From: an uncultured Flavobacteriaceae bacterium | GTDB lineage: Bacteria > Bacteroidota > Bacteroidia > Flavobacteriales > Flavobacteriaceae | Length of the DNA stretch: 64,000 nucleotides | Direction: 5' to 3' | NCBI GenBank assembly: GCA_943842625.1 | Contig: CALTCK010000006.1 | Location: 116,093-180,092 of the forward strand | Shown: in pieces, positions 17,401 to 26,421 of the stretch | Position numbering within the stretch: position 1 is the stretch's first letter | Layout of the letters: every line of letters starts with the position of its first letter | Position numbers and translations under genes: made by a program | Notes under the pieces: model-generated | What the model saw: only the letters and a program-made list of their open reading frames with translations | What the model was told of the DNA's origin: nothing | Database searches by the model: none

Positions 17401-17739
17401 ACATGTATCAATAATGTATCGTTTAATAGTTTTAAAAACATTATTTTTGCTGAAATTGGTACCGAAACTTTGGCACCTGCTTCGCAAGTAGTTGTTGGCA
17501 GTAATTTTGGTTATAATGTAAGTGAGGTAATATTGGAAATTTTGCCAGTAAACTTTACAGAAGGAACCTACTGGATAGGAGTTACAGCTGATTCTTCAAA
17601 TGGACAATTAACCGCATGGGAAACCACCTCTGCGTCAAGTATAGGAGCTGAATCTGCGATCTCTGGAGATGGAGGAAATAGTTGGGGCTCAGGTCGTGAT
17701 GATGGGGTGTTTACGTTGATGGGAACCTGTAACGATTAG
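17401..17739 (+). pseudogene. headless fragment of a secreted-protein beta-domain
   Basis: The frame is open from just after a stop at 17398-17400 to 17739 but contains no ATG. A TTG at 17470 falls inside the recognisable domain. The residues (SQVVVGSNFGYNVSEV, GTYWIGVTADSSNG, SWGSGRDDGVFTLMGTC) look like the C-terminal part of a beta-sandwich domain seen in secreted flavobacterial proteins. There is no signal peptide and no T9SS tail. It reads as the 3' remnant of a larger deleted gene. The 160 bases upstream hold nothing I recognise. Confidence 0.6.
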
Positions 17740-17786
17740 TAATAATGATCTTTTAAGATTTTTTAAAGATCCTTAAAATAATAGAT

Positions 17787-17831
17787 AACCTATAAGCGAT
17801 AGTGATTAGTATTTGCTTATAGGTTTTTTTT
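17787..17831 (-). terminator. terminator downstream of the DUF4249/TonB pair, possibly bidirectional
   Basis: Perfect 11-base stem AACCTATAAGC/GCTTATAGGTT with a 17-base loop. It is followed by T on the plus strand, so it could stop the fragment at 17401-17739, and it overlaps the end of the minus-strand gene. Confidence 0.7.
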
Positions 17832-18669
17832 ATTCAAACGTATAGGTAGCCTTAGATATTTCTGTTAGTCTAAAGTAACCATAAGCAAAATTGTTTGGAT
17901 CATTTTGGTTGGTGCAATTACCGCGAAGTGCTACAGGAGTCGTATCAAAAGGACCTCCGCTTTCGCTCTGATTGATCAGTAGTTGAATGTATTCATAATA
18001 TCTTTTTGAAACCCCTATAAGCTCCATATTTACCGTATCGCCTGGTGCATATTCAACCTGGTTGATGTCTTCATTTTCTTGTCTTTCATTAAACACCGTG
18101 ATTAAATTTCCGTTAACAAATTCATCTTTAAAATCGAGCAACCTTGGAAAGGCATCTGCTTGTTCTTTAAACTTGATATAATAGTAATTTTCTTCCTCCG
18201 CAGGGTCTAGAAAATCAAAATTTACTTCGAGTACTTCAGGAAGAAATTTATCGGTACTCTGGTATACCTCTAAAATAGAAACCACCGGCATAAATGTTTC
18301 TTGAGCACTATACGTTTCTCCCTCACTCATGACCTCTAGGGTATAATTGTCGTTTAATACGGGTATAAAATTACTAGTGGTATAAGATCCATCGTTTTGA
18401 TCATTAAATTCGAAAATAGATCCATCGTTGTTATTGGTAATTACCACAGAAGCTCCGCTTACTGGAACATTTCCATTGGTCTCAAAAAAGGGAGTTGATT
18501 TACTTAGATAAATTGTTTGATCACTTCCACTGGTTCCTTTTTCCCAATTAATAGAAGCTTCAATAACAAGTTTTGTTTCTTCGGTAGGAACCTCCACATC
18601 AATCACATCAGTACAAGCATTAAAAAATAAAACTGTAATAAGTAATATAGAATTTAAAATTCGTTTCAT
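17830..18669 (-). CDS. DUF4249 domain outer-membrane lipoprotein
   Basis: A 279-residue lipoprotein with lipobox FNAC (C19). It follows the DUF4249 pattern: TDVIDVEVPTEETKLVIEA near the N-terminus, a peptidase-regulatory-like beta domain (PVSGASVVITNN, DGSYTT), and a C-terminal SGGPFDTTPVALRGNC segment. Such proteins are regularly encoded right after a TonB receptor of the type found here, with a 3-base gap in this case. A role as the receptor's surface partner is inferred from that pairing. Confidence 0.85.
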   Translation of the reverse strand: MKRILNSILLITVLFFNACTDVIDVEVPTEETKLVIEASINWEKGTSGSDQTIYLSKSTPFFETNGNVPVSGASVVITNNNDGSIFEFNDQNDGSYTTSNFIPVLNDNYTLEVMSEGETYSAQETFMPVVSILEVYQSTDKFLPEVLEVNFDFLDPAEEENYYYIKFKEQADAFPRLLDFKDEFVNGNLITVFNERQENEDINQVEYAPGDTVNMELIGVSKRYYEYIQLLINQSESGGPFDTTPVALRGNCTNQNDPNNFAYGYFRLTEISKATYTFE

Positions 18670-18672
18670 TAT

Positions 18673-21039
18673 TTAAAATTTAAAATTATAGGTTACTGAA
18701 GGTACAATGCCAAATATGGCAGTCCTTGTAGCTTCGTTTACTCCTGTTTCTTTGTTTTGACCAAATGATATGGCTGCCGCATTTTTTCGGTTGTATACAT
18801 TATAAATACCAAATACCCATTCTCCTTTCCATCGATTGTTAGGTTTTTTATTTGGTACATACGTCGTAGATATATCAAATCGATGATAGGAGGGAAGTCG
18901 GTCTGCATTTCGTTCCGAATAGCTAGCAATAGATAAGCCTTCATACTCATATTGTCCGTTGGGGTAGGTTACAGGGCGACCCGTTTGGTATACAAAGGCA
19001 GCTCCAAAAGACCATTTTGGGTTCAGTTGATAACTTCCAATGATCGAAACATCATGAGTTCGGTCTTGGACTGCATTGTACCAATCTCCATTGTTAATTC
19101 CAGGACCTCCTGCATTACCCCCAAGAGTTCTTTGTTCTGCCTTAGATGCAGTATAAGCAATCCAGCCCGTAAAATTTCCTAAGGCTTTTCTAAATAAAAT
19201 TTCCAATCCATAGCTTCGAGATTCTCCATTTAATATTTCTGTTTCAATAGTATTTTGACCGATTAAATCGGAGCCGTCAATATAATCAATTCGATTGTCA
19301 ACTGTTTTGTAGTAGGCCTCCACTTCCAGTGAGTAGGTTCTATTTTTAAAGTTTTTAAAATAACCTACTGCATACTGGTCTGATAACTGAGGTTTTATAA
19401 AGGGGCCACTTGGGGTCCAAACATCAAGTGGGGTAACATTAACGGTATTGGATAATAAATGTATGTATTGACTTGTTCTTGCATAGCCTGCTTTTAATGA
19501 TGAGCTATTATTTAATTGATACGAAAAAGAAATACGAGGTTCTAAATTACCAAATGTTTCAATAGTTTCATTGCTGTTATAAAAAGTTTCTCCTGTGGGA
19601 GTGCCCGACTCATAGATTCCTAACTCCTGGTTGTAAACTACCGGTTGGTTGTTTTCATAAGTTACAATAGCTTGATCTCCTAACCTTAAAAAAGAACTGA
19701 AACGGATTCCATATTGAGCGGTTAATTTTTCTGTTAATCGATGCTCTGCATTAATATACACACCAGTTTCTAATGCTTTTTTAGTATCCAGCTGAAAATA
19801 GTTAATAGCAGATGTTTCTGTGGTAGGTCTAATGACCCCTGGATTAAAGTTGTAGTAAATCCCAGTAAGACCAAAATCTAATTTAAAGGTATCACTCGCA
19901 TAGTATTTAAAATCATACTTGATATTAAAATTGTTAATAGAGGATTTCCAATCAAATTCAAAGATGTTTAATGTTAAATCATAATTGTACTTACTATAAA
20001 TAGTCGATAAATTTGAGAATAATTTATCGTTGTAGATATGATTCCATCTAAGATTCCCCGAAAGGTTACCGTAGCCATTACTAAAGCCGCCTTCAAAATT
20101 AAAATTGTCTCTACCTAAATAACCTGATAAATACAATTTGTTATTTTCATCTAAATTGTAGTTTGCCTTTAAATTAATATCATAAAAACTGGCACTGTTT
20201 TTTTCTCCTGCTGCTTTTAAAATTAAATGTGCGTAAGACCCTCTACTAGCAACTAGAAAAGATCCTTTTTCATTAAACAAAGGACCTTCTGCAGCCAATC
20301 TGCTCGATATGGTACCAAGGCCACCGGTTAAATGAAACTCTTGATTATTTCCATCTTTTTGTCTAACATCTAACACCGAGGATACCCTTCCGCCAAATTT
20401 TGCTGGGATTCCGCCCTTGTAAAGTTTGATATCTTTAATGGCATCGGCATTAAAGACAGAGAAAAAACCTAATAAATGCGAGGTGTTGTAAATAATTGCT
20501 TCATCTAGTAATACTAAATTTTGATCGACAGCACCACCACGAACATTAAAACCTCCCGAACCTTCACCATTATTAGTAACTCCTGGTAAAAGTTGAATCG
20601 ATTTTATAATATCGATCTCCCCTAAAACGACCGGTATTTTTTTTATCGTGTTAATTTTTACTTTAGTGACACTCATTTGTGGATCTCGAATACTAAGCTT
20701 ATCAGATTCATCTACATTGATGATGACCTCGTCTAATTGCATGGAGGACTCTTCTAGTTTAAAATTTATTTTTTGATTTTGATCGAACAACACTTCTTTA
20801 TTGATGTCTTGAAAACCGATGTATGAAACTACAAGGGTATAGGATCCTTTTGGGGCTGAAATCGAATAAAAACCATATTCGTTTGTCATACTACCAATCG
20901 AGGTACCTCTAAGATAAACAGAAGCCCCAAATGCAGTTTCTCCATTGGCAGCTTCCTCCACAATCCCGTTTATAGTAAATATCTCTTGAGCTGAGACTAT
21001 TGAGCTCATTAAGAAGGCAAGAAGAATGATTTTTTTCAT
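18673..21039 (-). CDS. TonB-dependent receptor with carboxypeptidase-like regulatory domain
   Basis: An outer-membrane active transporter of 788 residues from the preferred ATG at 21039 (MKKIILLAFLMSSIVSAQ signal peptide); an upstream ATG at 21063 would add eight residues. Order: signal peptide, CarboxypepD-regulatory-like domain (about 20-105; FTINGIVEEA, YTLVVSYIGF), plug (about 110-230; SIQLLPGVTNNGEGSGGFNV, LLDEAIIYN), then a 22-strand barrel ending in a C-terminal Phe (YNFKF). It pairs with the DUF4249 lipoprotein. The substrate is not evident. Confidence 0.92.
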   Translation of the reverse strand: MKKIILLAFLMSSIVSAQEIFTINGIVEEAANGETAFGASVYLRGTSIGSMTNEYGFYSISAPKGSYTLVVSYIGFQDINKEVLFDQNQKINFKLEESSMQLDEVIINVDESDKLSIRDPQMSVTKVKINTIKKIPVVLGEIDIIKSIQLLPGVTNNGEGSGGFNVRGGAVDQNLVLLDEAIIYNTSHLLGFFSVFNADAIKDIKLYKGGIPAKFGGRVSSVLDVRQKDGNNQEFHLTGGLGTISSRLAAEGPLFNEKGSFLVASRGSYAHLILKAAGEKNSASFYDINLKANYNLDENNKLYLSGYLGRDNFNFEGGFSNGYGNLSGNLRWNHIYNDKLFSNLSTIYSKYNYDLTLNIFEFDWKSSINNFNIKYDFKYYASDTFKLDFGLTGIYYNFNPGVIRPTTETSAINYFQLDTKKALETGVYINAEHRLTEKLTAQYGIRFSSFLRLGDQAIVTYENNQPVVYNQELGIYESGTPTGETFYNSNETIETFGNLEPRISFSYQLNNSSSLKAGYARTSQYIHLLSNTVNVTPLDVWTPSGPFIKPQLSDQYAVGYFKNFKNRTYSLEVEAYYKTVDNRIDYIDGSDLIGQNTIETEILNGESRSYGLEILFRKALGNFTGWIAYTASKAEQRTLGGNAGGPGINNGDWYNAVQDRTHDVSIIGSYQLNPKWSFGAAFVYQTGRPVTYPNGQYEYEGLSIASYSERNADRLPSYHRFDISTTYVPNKKPNNRWKGEWVFGIYNVYNRKNAAAISFGQNKETGVNEATRTAIFGIVPSVTYNFKF

Positions 21040-21157
21040 CAATTGATTTGGAATTTTATTCACAGTGCAATAACGGATTAAATACTATAATTTTATCTTA
21101 ATATTTATTTAAAATTTAAATAATAAATTTAATAGTTTTATTTTTTAATTTTACATT

Positions 21158-21769
21158 ATGTTATTCGATAAAGTTATAGACGCCATAGAGGGATTTAATA
21201 TCAATTCTGTAAAAGAAAATAGAAAGATATTTTTAGATCCTTTAATTAGTTATATCCAAAATAAAAAAAAATTGAATGAAGCAATACAATTAAATTTTGT
21301 TTGCACGCACAATTCTAGAAGAAGTCATTTGGCTCAGATTTGGGCTCAAACTTGTGCCGGGTTTTTTAATGTGTCTAAGGTGGTTTGCTATTCTGGAGGA
21401 ACAGAAGCAACAAAACTATATCGGACTGTAAAAGATACTCTTGAAGATCAAGGTTTTATTTTTAAAACTGCAAAAGAGGAGTCAAATAAAAAGTATGAAG
21501 TTTTCTTTTCAAACATAGAAAAACCAATAAATACTTTTTCTAAAGTTTACGATCATAAAGTGAATCCAGCAACTAATTTTGCTGCGATTATGACCTGTTC
21601 CCATGCTGATGAAAATTGTCCTTTTATACCAGGAGCTGAAAAGAGAATCTCGGTGATGTATGAAGATCCTAAACTTTATGACAATTCAATTTTAGAAAAA
21701 AAAATGTATAAGGAAAGAAGTATACAAATAGCTACTGAAATGAAATATATTTTTTCGAATATTAAATAA
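21158..21769 (+). CDS. arsenate reductase / low-molecular-weight phosphatase-like protein
   Basis: The P-loop [14 protein letters not shown] (C49, R55) is the CX5R catalytic loop of LMW tyrosine phosphatase-fold arsenate reductases. A later [19 protein letters not shown] supplies further cysteines for the disulfide relay. An N-terminal helical extension of about 40 residues precedes the core. The product should reduce arsenate to arsenite for the ACR3 pump encoded four bases downstream. No ArsR repressor gene is visible. Confidence 0.88.
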   Translation: MLFDKVIDAIEGFNINSVKENRKIFLDPLISYIQNKKKLNEAIQLNFVCTHNSRRSHLAQIWAQTCAGFFNVSKVVCYSGGTEATKLYRTVKDTLEDQGFIFKTAKEESNKKYEVFFSNIEKPINTFSKVYDHKVNPATNFAAIMTCSHADENCPFIPGAEKRISVMYEDPKLYDNSILEKKMYKERSIQIATEMKYIFSNIK

Positions 21770-21773
21770 TACC

Positions 21774-22802
21774 ATGAAAAAGAAACTTAATTTTTTAGAT
21801 AGTAATTTAACCTTATGGATTTTTATCGCTATGGCTTTAGGAGTAGGTATAGGTTACTTTATACCGTCATTTCCAGACTATATAGATCAATTTAATAGTG
21901 GAACTACTAATATCCCTATAGCTATTGGTTTGATACTGATGATGTATCCTCCCTTAGCAAAAGTTAATTATGCCTTATTGCCTAAAGTTTTTAAAAATAT
22001 AAAAGTACTTTCTATTTCACTTTTACTGAATTGGATTGTTGGACCTCTATTAATGTTTGTTTTAGCCTTACTATTTTTACAAGACTATCCAGAATATATG
22101 GTCGGTTTAATACTTATTGGATTGGCTCGATGTATTGCAATGGTGCTAGTTTGGAATGACTTAGCAGAGGGAAGTGCAGAATATGGAGCTGGATTGGTAG
22201 CTCTAAATAGTATATTTCAAGTATTTGGATATAGTTTTTATGCTTGGTTATTTATAACAATACTCCCCCCTCATTTTGGTTTTAATGGAGCCATTATAGA
22301 TATTTCTGTTGAGGTTATTGCTGAAAGTGTACTAATTTATTTGGGTATTCCATTTTTACTGGGTATAATAAGTAGGTTGTTTTTAGTAAAAATAAAAGGA
22401 GAAAAATGGTATACTGAAATATTTCTACCAAAGATATCTCCGCTAACGTTAATAGCTCTATTATTTACTATTATTATCATGTTTTCTTTAAAAGGAGAGC
22501 TAATTGTTAAAATACCGATGGATGTTTTAATCATTGCTATACCCTTGTTAATTTATTTTATTATCATGTTTTTTATAAGTTTTTTTACTAGTAAATCCCT
22601 AGGTGCTAGTTACGATAAAAATGCAGCGATCTCATTTACAGCTGCAGGTAATAATTTTGAACTAGCCATTGCAGTTTCTATCGCTATATTTGGATTGAAT
22701 TCTGGACAGGCTTTTGCTGGAGTTATTGGTCCTTTGGTTGAGGTTCCAGCCCTAATATTATTGGTAAAAGTTGCTTTTTGGTTAAAGAAAAAATATTATT
22801 AA
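21774..22802 (+). CDS. acr3: ACR3 family arsenite efflux permease
   Basis: This inner-membrane carrier has 342 residues and about ten hydrophobic segments. The ACR3 signature [16 protein letters not shown] contains the conserved cysteine that binds arsenite, and [20 protein letters not shown] is the second family motif. It exports As(III) made by the preceding reductase. Its stop codon overlaps by four bases the end of the convergent thioesterase gene. Confidence 0.93.
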   Translation: MKKKLNFLDSNLTLWIFIAMALGVGIGYFIPSFPDYIDQFNSGTTNIPIAIGLILMMYPPLAKVNYALLPKVFKNIKVLSISLLLNWIVGPLLMFVLALLFLQDYPEYMVGLILIGLARCIAMVLVWNDLAEGSAEYGAGLVALNSIFQVFGYSFYAWLFITILPPHFGFNGAIIDISVEVIAESVLIYLGIPFLLGIISRLFLVKIKGEKWYTEIFLPKISPLTLIALLFTIIIMFSLKGELIVKIPMDVLIIAIPLLIYFIIMFFISFFTSKSLGASYDKNAAISFTAAGNNFELAIAVSIAIFGLNSGQAFAGVIGPLVEVPALILLVKVAFWLKKKYY

Positions 22803-23191
22803 AGATCTATAATTGGTATTGGTTTTTTTTGATCATTGATGGCTACAAATGTGAAAGACCCACTTACAACTTTATCACGTTTTTTACTATACATCTCCTC
22901 CATAAATATATTAACATCAACTACACAACTAGTTTTTCCGACCGACTTAATAGAAGCTACTAGTTCAACAATAGTCCCCTCAGGAATTGATTTAGCGAAA
23001 TCTACTTTATCTGAAGAGACAGTCACTACTTTCTTACGACTAAATCTGGTTGCACAAATAAAAGAAACTTCATCCATAAGTTGCAATGCAGTTCCTCCAA
23101 ATAAAGTGCCATAATGGTTGGTAGTGTTAGGGAATACTGCTTTAAAAAGTCGTGTCTCGCTATTTTTTATTAGAGTATGTATATTTTTCAT
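22799..23191 (-). CDS. acyl-CoA thioesterase, hotdog fold (YciA-like)
   Basis: A 130-residue hotdog protein from the ATG at 23191 ([21 protein letters not shown]). The family core is [20 protein letters not shown] followed by AFASR-like [19 protein letters not shown]. An upstream in-frame start would run antisense across the next gene, so it was not used. It probably hydrolyses fatty acyl-CoAs; substrate length is not predictable. Confidence 0.88.
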   Translation of the reverse strand: MKNIHTLIKNSETRLFKAVFPNTTNHYGTLFGGTALQLMDEVSFICATRFSRKKVVTVSSDKVDFAKSIPEGTIVELVASIKSVGKTSCVVDVNIFMEEMYSKKRDKVVSGSFTFVAINDQKKPIPIIDL

Positions 23192-23244
23192 AGTTGTATT
23201 TGATGTATTGATAGTAAAAAGAATAAGACTTAATAAACAATGTT

Positions 23245-23252
23245 TATTTTTG
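23245..23252 (+). promoter_or_regulatory. nitroreductase promoter -7 element
   Basis: TATTTTTG fits TAnnTTTG and lies 21 bases before the ATG of the nitroreductase gene. Confidence 0.4.
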
Positions 23253-23273
23253 CTAAAACAAATGTAATCAATT

Positions 23274-23912
23274 ATGAGTTTTGATATATTAAAACAATTA
23301 GAATGGCGATACGCTACCAAGAAATTCAATACCACAAAAAAAGTATCACAAAAAAAAATAAACATTCTCAAAGAAGCTTTCAACTTAACAGCTACCTCGT
23401 ACGGGTTACAACCCTTAAAATTGGCAGTTATTAGTAATCCTGATACAATTAAAGATTTAGTTCCCTTATCTTACAATCAAGAGCAAGTGGGAAATGCGTC
23501 ACATATTTTTGTGATTTGTATTGAAAACACAATTGATGCTAATTTTATTCAAAATTATTTTGATTTAGTAAATAAAACAAGAAATACTTCTCGTGATATT
23601 TTAAAATCATTTGAAGATTATTTAATTGATGATTTTTCAAAAAAAACAGACGAAGAGATACAAATATGGGCTTCTAAGCAAGCTTATTTAACACTGGGAA
23701 ATTTGCTTACAGTCTGTGCTGTAGAGGAGGTTGATGCATGTCCTATTGAAGGATTTCAACCTGACCAATATGATGCATATTTAAACTTAACAGATAAAGG
23801 TTTGAAGTCTGTTTTAGTAATGGCTGTTGGTCATCGTTCCGATGATGATACATTTTCAAAATTAAAGAAAGTAAGAAGAGGTGTTGAAGAAATTGTTATA
23901 GACATAGAATAA
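23274..23912 (+). CDS. nitroreductase family NAD(P)H-dependent oxidoreductase
   Basis: A 212-residue FMN-dependent nitroreductase-fold enzyme. Marks are the N-terminal WRYATKKFN, SYGLQPLKLAVI, the central WASKQAYLTLGNLLTVCAVE and ACPIEGFQPDQYD, and the C-terminal VLVMAVGHRSDDD. Members reduce nitro compounds, quinones or flavins with NAD(P)H; the natural substrate is not known. Monocistronic by appearance. Confidence 0.9.
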   Translation: MSFDILKQLEWRYATKKFNTTKKVSQKKINILKEAFNLTATSYGLQPLKLAVISNPDTIKDLVPLSYNQEQVGNASHIFVICIENTIDANFIQNYFDLVNKTRNTSRDILKSFEDYLIDDFSKKTDEEIQIWASKQAYLTLGNLLTVCAVEEVDACPIEGFQPDQYDAYLNLTDKGLKSVLVMAVGHRSDDDTFSKLKKVRRGVEEIVIDIE

Positions 23913-23949
23913 TATTAATTAGTATTATATTTTTTTCATATGCAACTAT

Positions 23950-23957
23950 TATCTTTG
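23950..23957 (+). promoter_or_regulatory. promoter -7 element of the aminotransferase gene
   Basis: TATCTTTG fits TAnnTTTG and lies 29 bases before the ATG at 23987. Confidence 0.45.
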
Positions 23958-23986
23958 TACCCAATTTAATATAAAAACAAAATACT

Positions 23987-25180
23987 ATGCCTGGATTTGA
24001 AATGTTTGGCGACGAAGAGCGCAAAAATGTAAACGACGTTCTTGAAAGTGGAATTTTAATGCGTTATGGTTTTGAAGTTATGAGAAACAACCATTGGAAA
24101 GCTAAAGAATTTGAAACCGAATTTGCAAATAAAATGGGAGTGGACTACTGTCAGTTAGTTTCAAGTGGAACTGCTGCATTAACAGTAGCTCTAGCATCTG
24201 CAGGTATAGGCGCAGGTGACGAAGTGATCATGCCTTCTTTTACTTTTGTAGCGAGTTTTGAGTCTATCTTAGCTTCTGGAGCAGTTCCTGTTTTAGTAGA
24301 TATTGATAGTACTTTAACCTTAGATCCTGTTTCGGTTGAAAAGGCTATTACTTCAAAAACAAAATGCATCATGCCGGTTCACATGTGTGGCTCTATGGCC
24401 AATCTTGACGCTTTAAGAGCATTGTGTGATCAATACAATTTATTATTATTAGAAGATGCCTGCCAAGCCATAGGAGGAACCTATAAGGGTAAATCACTCG
24501 GAAGTATTGGAGATTTAGGATGTTTTTCATTTGACTTTGTAAAAATGATTACTTGTGGTGAAGGGGGAGCTGTTATTACTAATAATGAGCAGTATTATAT
24601 AAATGCAGATCAATACCAAGACCATGGTCATGACCATATTGGAAAAGATCGTGGTGCTGAAACACATCCTGTTTTAGGTTACAATTACCGGATCTCCGAG
24701 TTGCATGCTGCAGTAGGCTTAGGACAATTGACAAAGTTTGATACTATTTTATCAATTCAAAAAAGAAATTACACGATTGTTAGAAATGCATTGTCTAGTA
24801 TTGAAGGAATTACCTTCAGAACGGTGCCTGATGGTGGAGAGGAGAATTACTCTTTTGTGAATTTCTTTTTACCAAATGAGGAGTTAACTAAAAAAGCTCA
24901 CAAAAGTCTTTCGGATCACGGCGTTGATGCTAATTTTTATTGGTATACTAATAATTGGCACTATATTAATGGATGGGAACATCTACGAAATGTTAAATCT
25001 TTAGGAGCTTTAACGGGTTCCGTAAGACATCAACTAGAGAGATTAAATAATACTGATTTCTCGAAAAGTGATGCTATTATGAGTCGAACAATATCGTCGT
25101 TAGTAAAAGTTGGATGGTCTGAAGAGGAAGTGATCCTAAGAGCTGAAAAAATGAGAGCTGCAATAGCTGCCATATTTTAA
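23987..25180 (+). CDS. DegT/DnrJ/EryC1/StrS sugar aminotransferase, KdnA-like
   Basis: This PLP-dependent sugar aminotransferase has 397 residues. The PLP lysine lies in SFDFVKMITCGEGGAVITNN; SSGTAALTVALASAGIGAGD and LLLLEDACQAIGG are family motifs. MPGFEMFGDEE, HMCGSMAN and DHGHDHIGKDRGAE closely recall KdnA of Shewanella, which makes the 8-amino form of Kdo in LPS. That similarity is from memory. The partner dehydrogenase KdnB is not in the window, so the product is uncertain. Followed by a strong terminator. Confidence 0.8.
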   Translation: MPGFEMFGDEERKNVNDVLESGILMRYGFEVMRNNHWKAKEFETEFANKMGVDYCQLVSSGTAALTVALASAGIGAGDEVIMPSFTFVASFESILASGAVPVLVDIDSTLTLDPVSVEKAITSKTKCIMPVHMCGSMANLDALRALCDQYNLLLLEDACQAIGGTYKGKSLGSIGDLGCFSFDFVKMITCGEGGAVITNNEQYYINADQYQDHGHDHIGKDRGAETHPVLGYNYRISELHAAVGLGQLTKFDTILSIQKRNYTIVRNALSSIEGITFRTVPDGGEENYSFVNFFLPNEELTKKAHKSLSDHGVDANFYWYTNNWHYINGWEHLRNVKSLGALTGSVRHQLERLNNTDFSKSDAIMSRTISSLVKVGWSEEEVILRAEKMRAAIAAIF

Positions 25181-25201
25181 AATATGGTTTAACAAAAAAA
25201 A

Positions 25202-25224
25202 CCCACTTTTAGTGGGCTTTTTTT
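25202..25224 (+). terminator. intrinsic terminator after the aminotransferase gene
   Basis: CCCACT/AGTGGG stem with TTT loop, followed by a run of T. Confidence 0.85.
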
Positions 25225-25235
25225 ATTATCAATAT

Positions 25236-26387
25236 CTAGTAATTTACATATTCAGTAATTTCAAGTCCGTAACCTATCATTCCAACCCTTTTTTTAATGT
25301 TTTTTGAATTTGAAACCAATCTTATTTTTCGAATTCCTAGATCGTGTAAAATTTGCGCACCAATTCCAAAATCTTTTGAATCCATAACGATTCTTGGTGC
25401 CTTTGCAACGTCATTATCAGATTGAGTTTCCTTAAGGGTATTCAATCTTGAAAGTAGATTAAGAGATTGACTTTGCTGGTTAATAAAAACAATAGCTCCT
25501 TTGCCCTCTTTATTAAATACAGAAAACATATCGTCAATTTTTTTATCAGCATTGTTAGTTAATGTTCCAAGGATATCGTTATTGATTAATGTGGAATTCA
25601 CTTTTACTAATACAGGCTCTTTATCCTGCCACTGACCTTTAGTCAAAGCTATATGTATTTGATCATTAGTGGTTTGCTGATAAGCTCTTAACCTAAAACT
25701 ACCGTATTTTGTATTAATTTTAAAATCTTCTTTTTTGCTTATCAAAGAATCATGTTCCATCCGATAGGCTACTAAATCTTCAATTGATATTAGTTTTAAA
25801 TCAAATTTTTCAGCAACTTTAATTAATTCTGGCAATCGAGCCATAGTTCCATCTTCGTTGAGAATTTCGACTAAAATCCCTGCTGGTTGTAAACCAGCAA
25901 GACGAGCAAGGTCAATAGAAGCTTCTGTATGGCCAGTTCTTCTTAAAACGCCACCTTCTTTTGCCCTTAGCGGAAATATATGTCCTGGTCTACCCAAATC
26001 ATGTACCTTAGTTTTTTTATCTACAAGTGCTTTTATGGTTTTAGACCGATCATGTACAGAGATTCCAGTGGTACATCCTTGACCTATTAAATCTACAGAA
26101 ACCGTAAATTGTGTGTTGTGTAATACGGTATTGTTTTTCACCATCATGCTTAAGCCTAGATCTTCACAACGTTCTTCAGTTAGTGGAGCACAAATTAAAC
26201 CTCTACCGTGGGTTGCCATGAAATTTATCATTTCTGGTGTCACCATTTCTGCAGCTGCTATAAAATCACCCTCATTTTCTCTGTTTTCATCATCAACAAC
26301 AATAACTACTTTTCCTTTTTTTATATCTGTTATAGCTTCGGAAATTGTATTGAGTTTTAAGCTGGATTCGTTCTTAGTAGTTGTCAT
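25236..26387 (-). CDS. ribB: 3,4-dihydroxy-2-butanone-4-phosphate synthase with degenerate GTP cyclohydrolase II domain
   Basis: The N-terminal domain (about residues 10-205) is a complete DHBP synthase: VVDDENRENEGDF, HGRGLICAPLT, and HTEASIDLARLAG. It makes the four-carbon riboflavin precursor. The C-terminal region (about 210-383) keeps the outline of GTP cyclohydrolase II but contains no cysteine at all. The zinc triad of active RibA (a CxxxxRCxC-type motif) is therefore absent and that half is almost certainly not catalytic. A separate RibA must exist elsewhere. Last gene of the lolA-lptF run. Confidence 0.92.
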   Translation of the reverse strand: MTTTKNESSLKLNTISEAITDIKKGKVVIVVDDENRENEGDFIAAAEMVTPEMINFMATHGRGLICAPLTEERCEDLGLSMMVKNNTVLHNTQFTVSVDLIGQGCTTGISVHDRSKTIKALVDKKTKVHDLGRPGHIFPLRAKEGGVLRRTGHTEASIDLARLAGLQPAGILVEILNEDGTMARLPELIKVAEKFDLKLISIEDLVAYRMEHDSLISKKEDFKINTKYGSFRLRAYQQTTNDQIHIALTKGQWQDKEPVLVKVNSTLINNDILGTLTNNADKKIDDMFSVFNKEGKGAIVFINQQSQSLNLLSRLNTLKETQSDNDVAKAPRIVMDSKDFGIGAQILHDLGIRKIRLVSNSKNIKKRVGMIGYGLEITEYVNY

Positions 26388-26421
26388 TTTTAATTTTTAG
26401 TCTTTGTAAAGATATTGATTC

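Noticed and set aside
23192..23383. N-terminal extension of the thioesterase frame
   Set aside because: It runs antisense into the nitroreductase gene and its promoter, and the family N-terminus starts at 23191.
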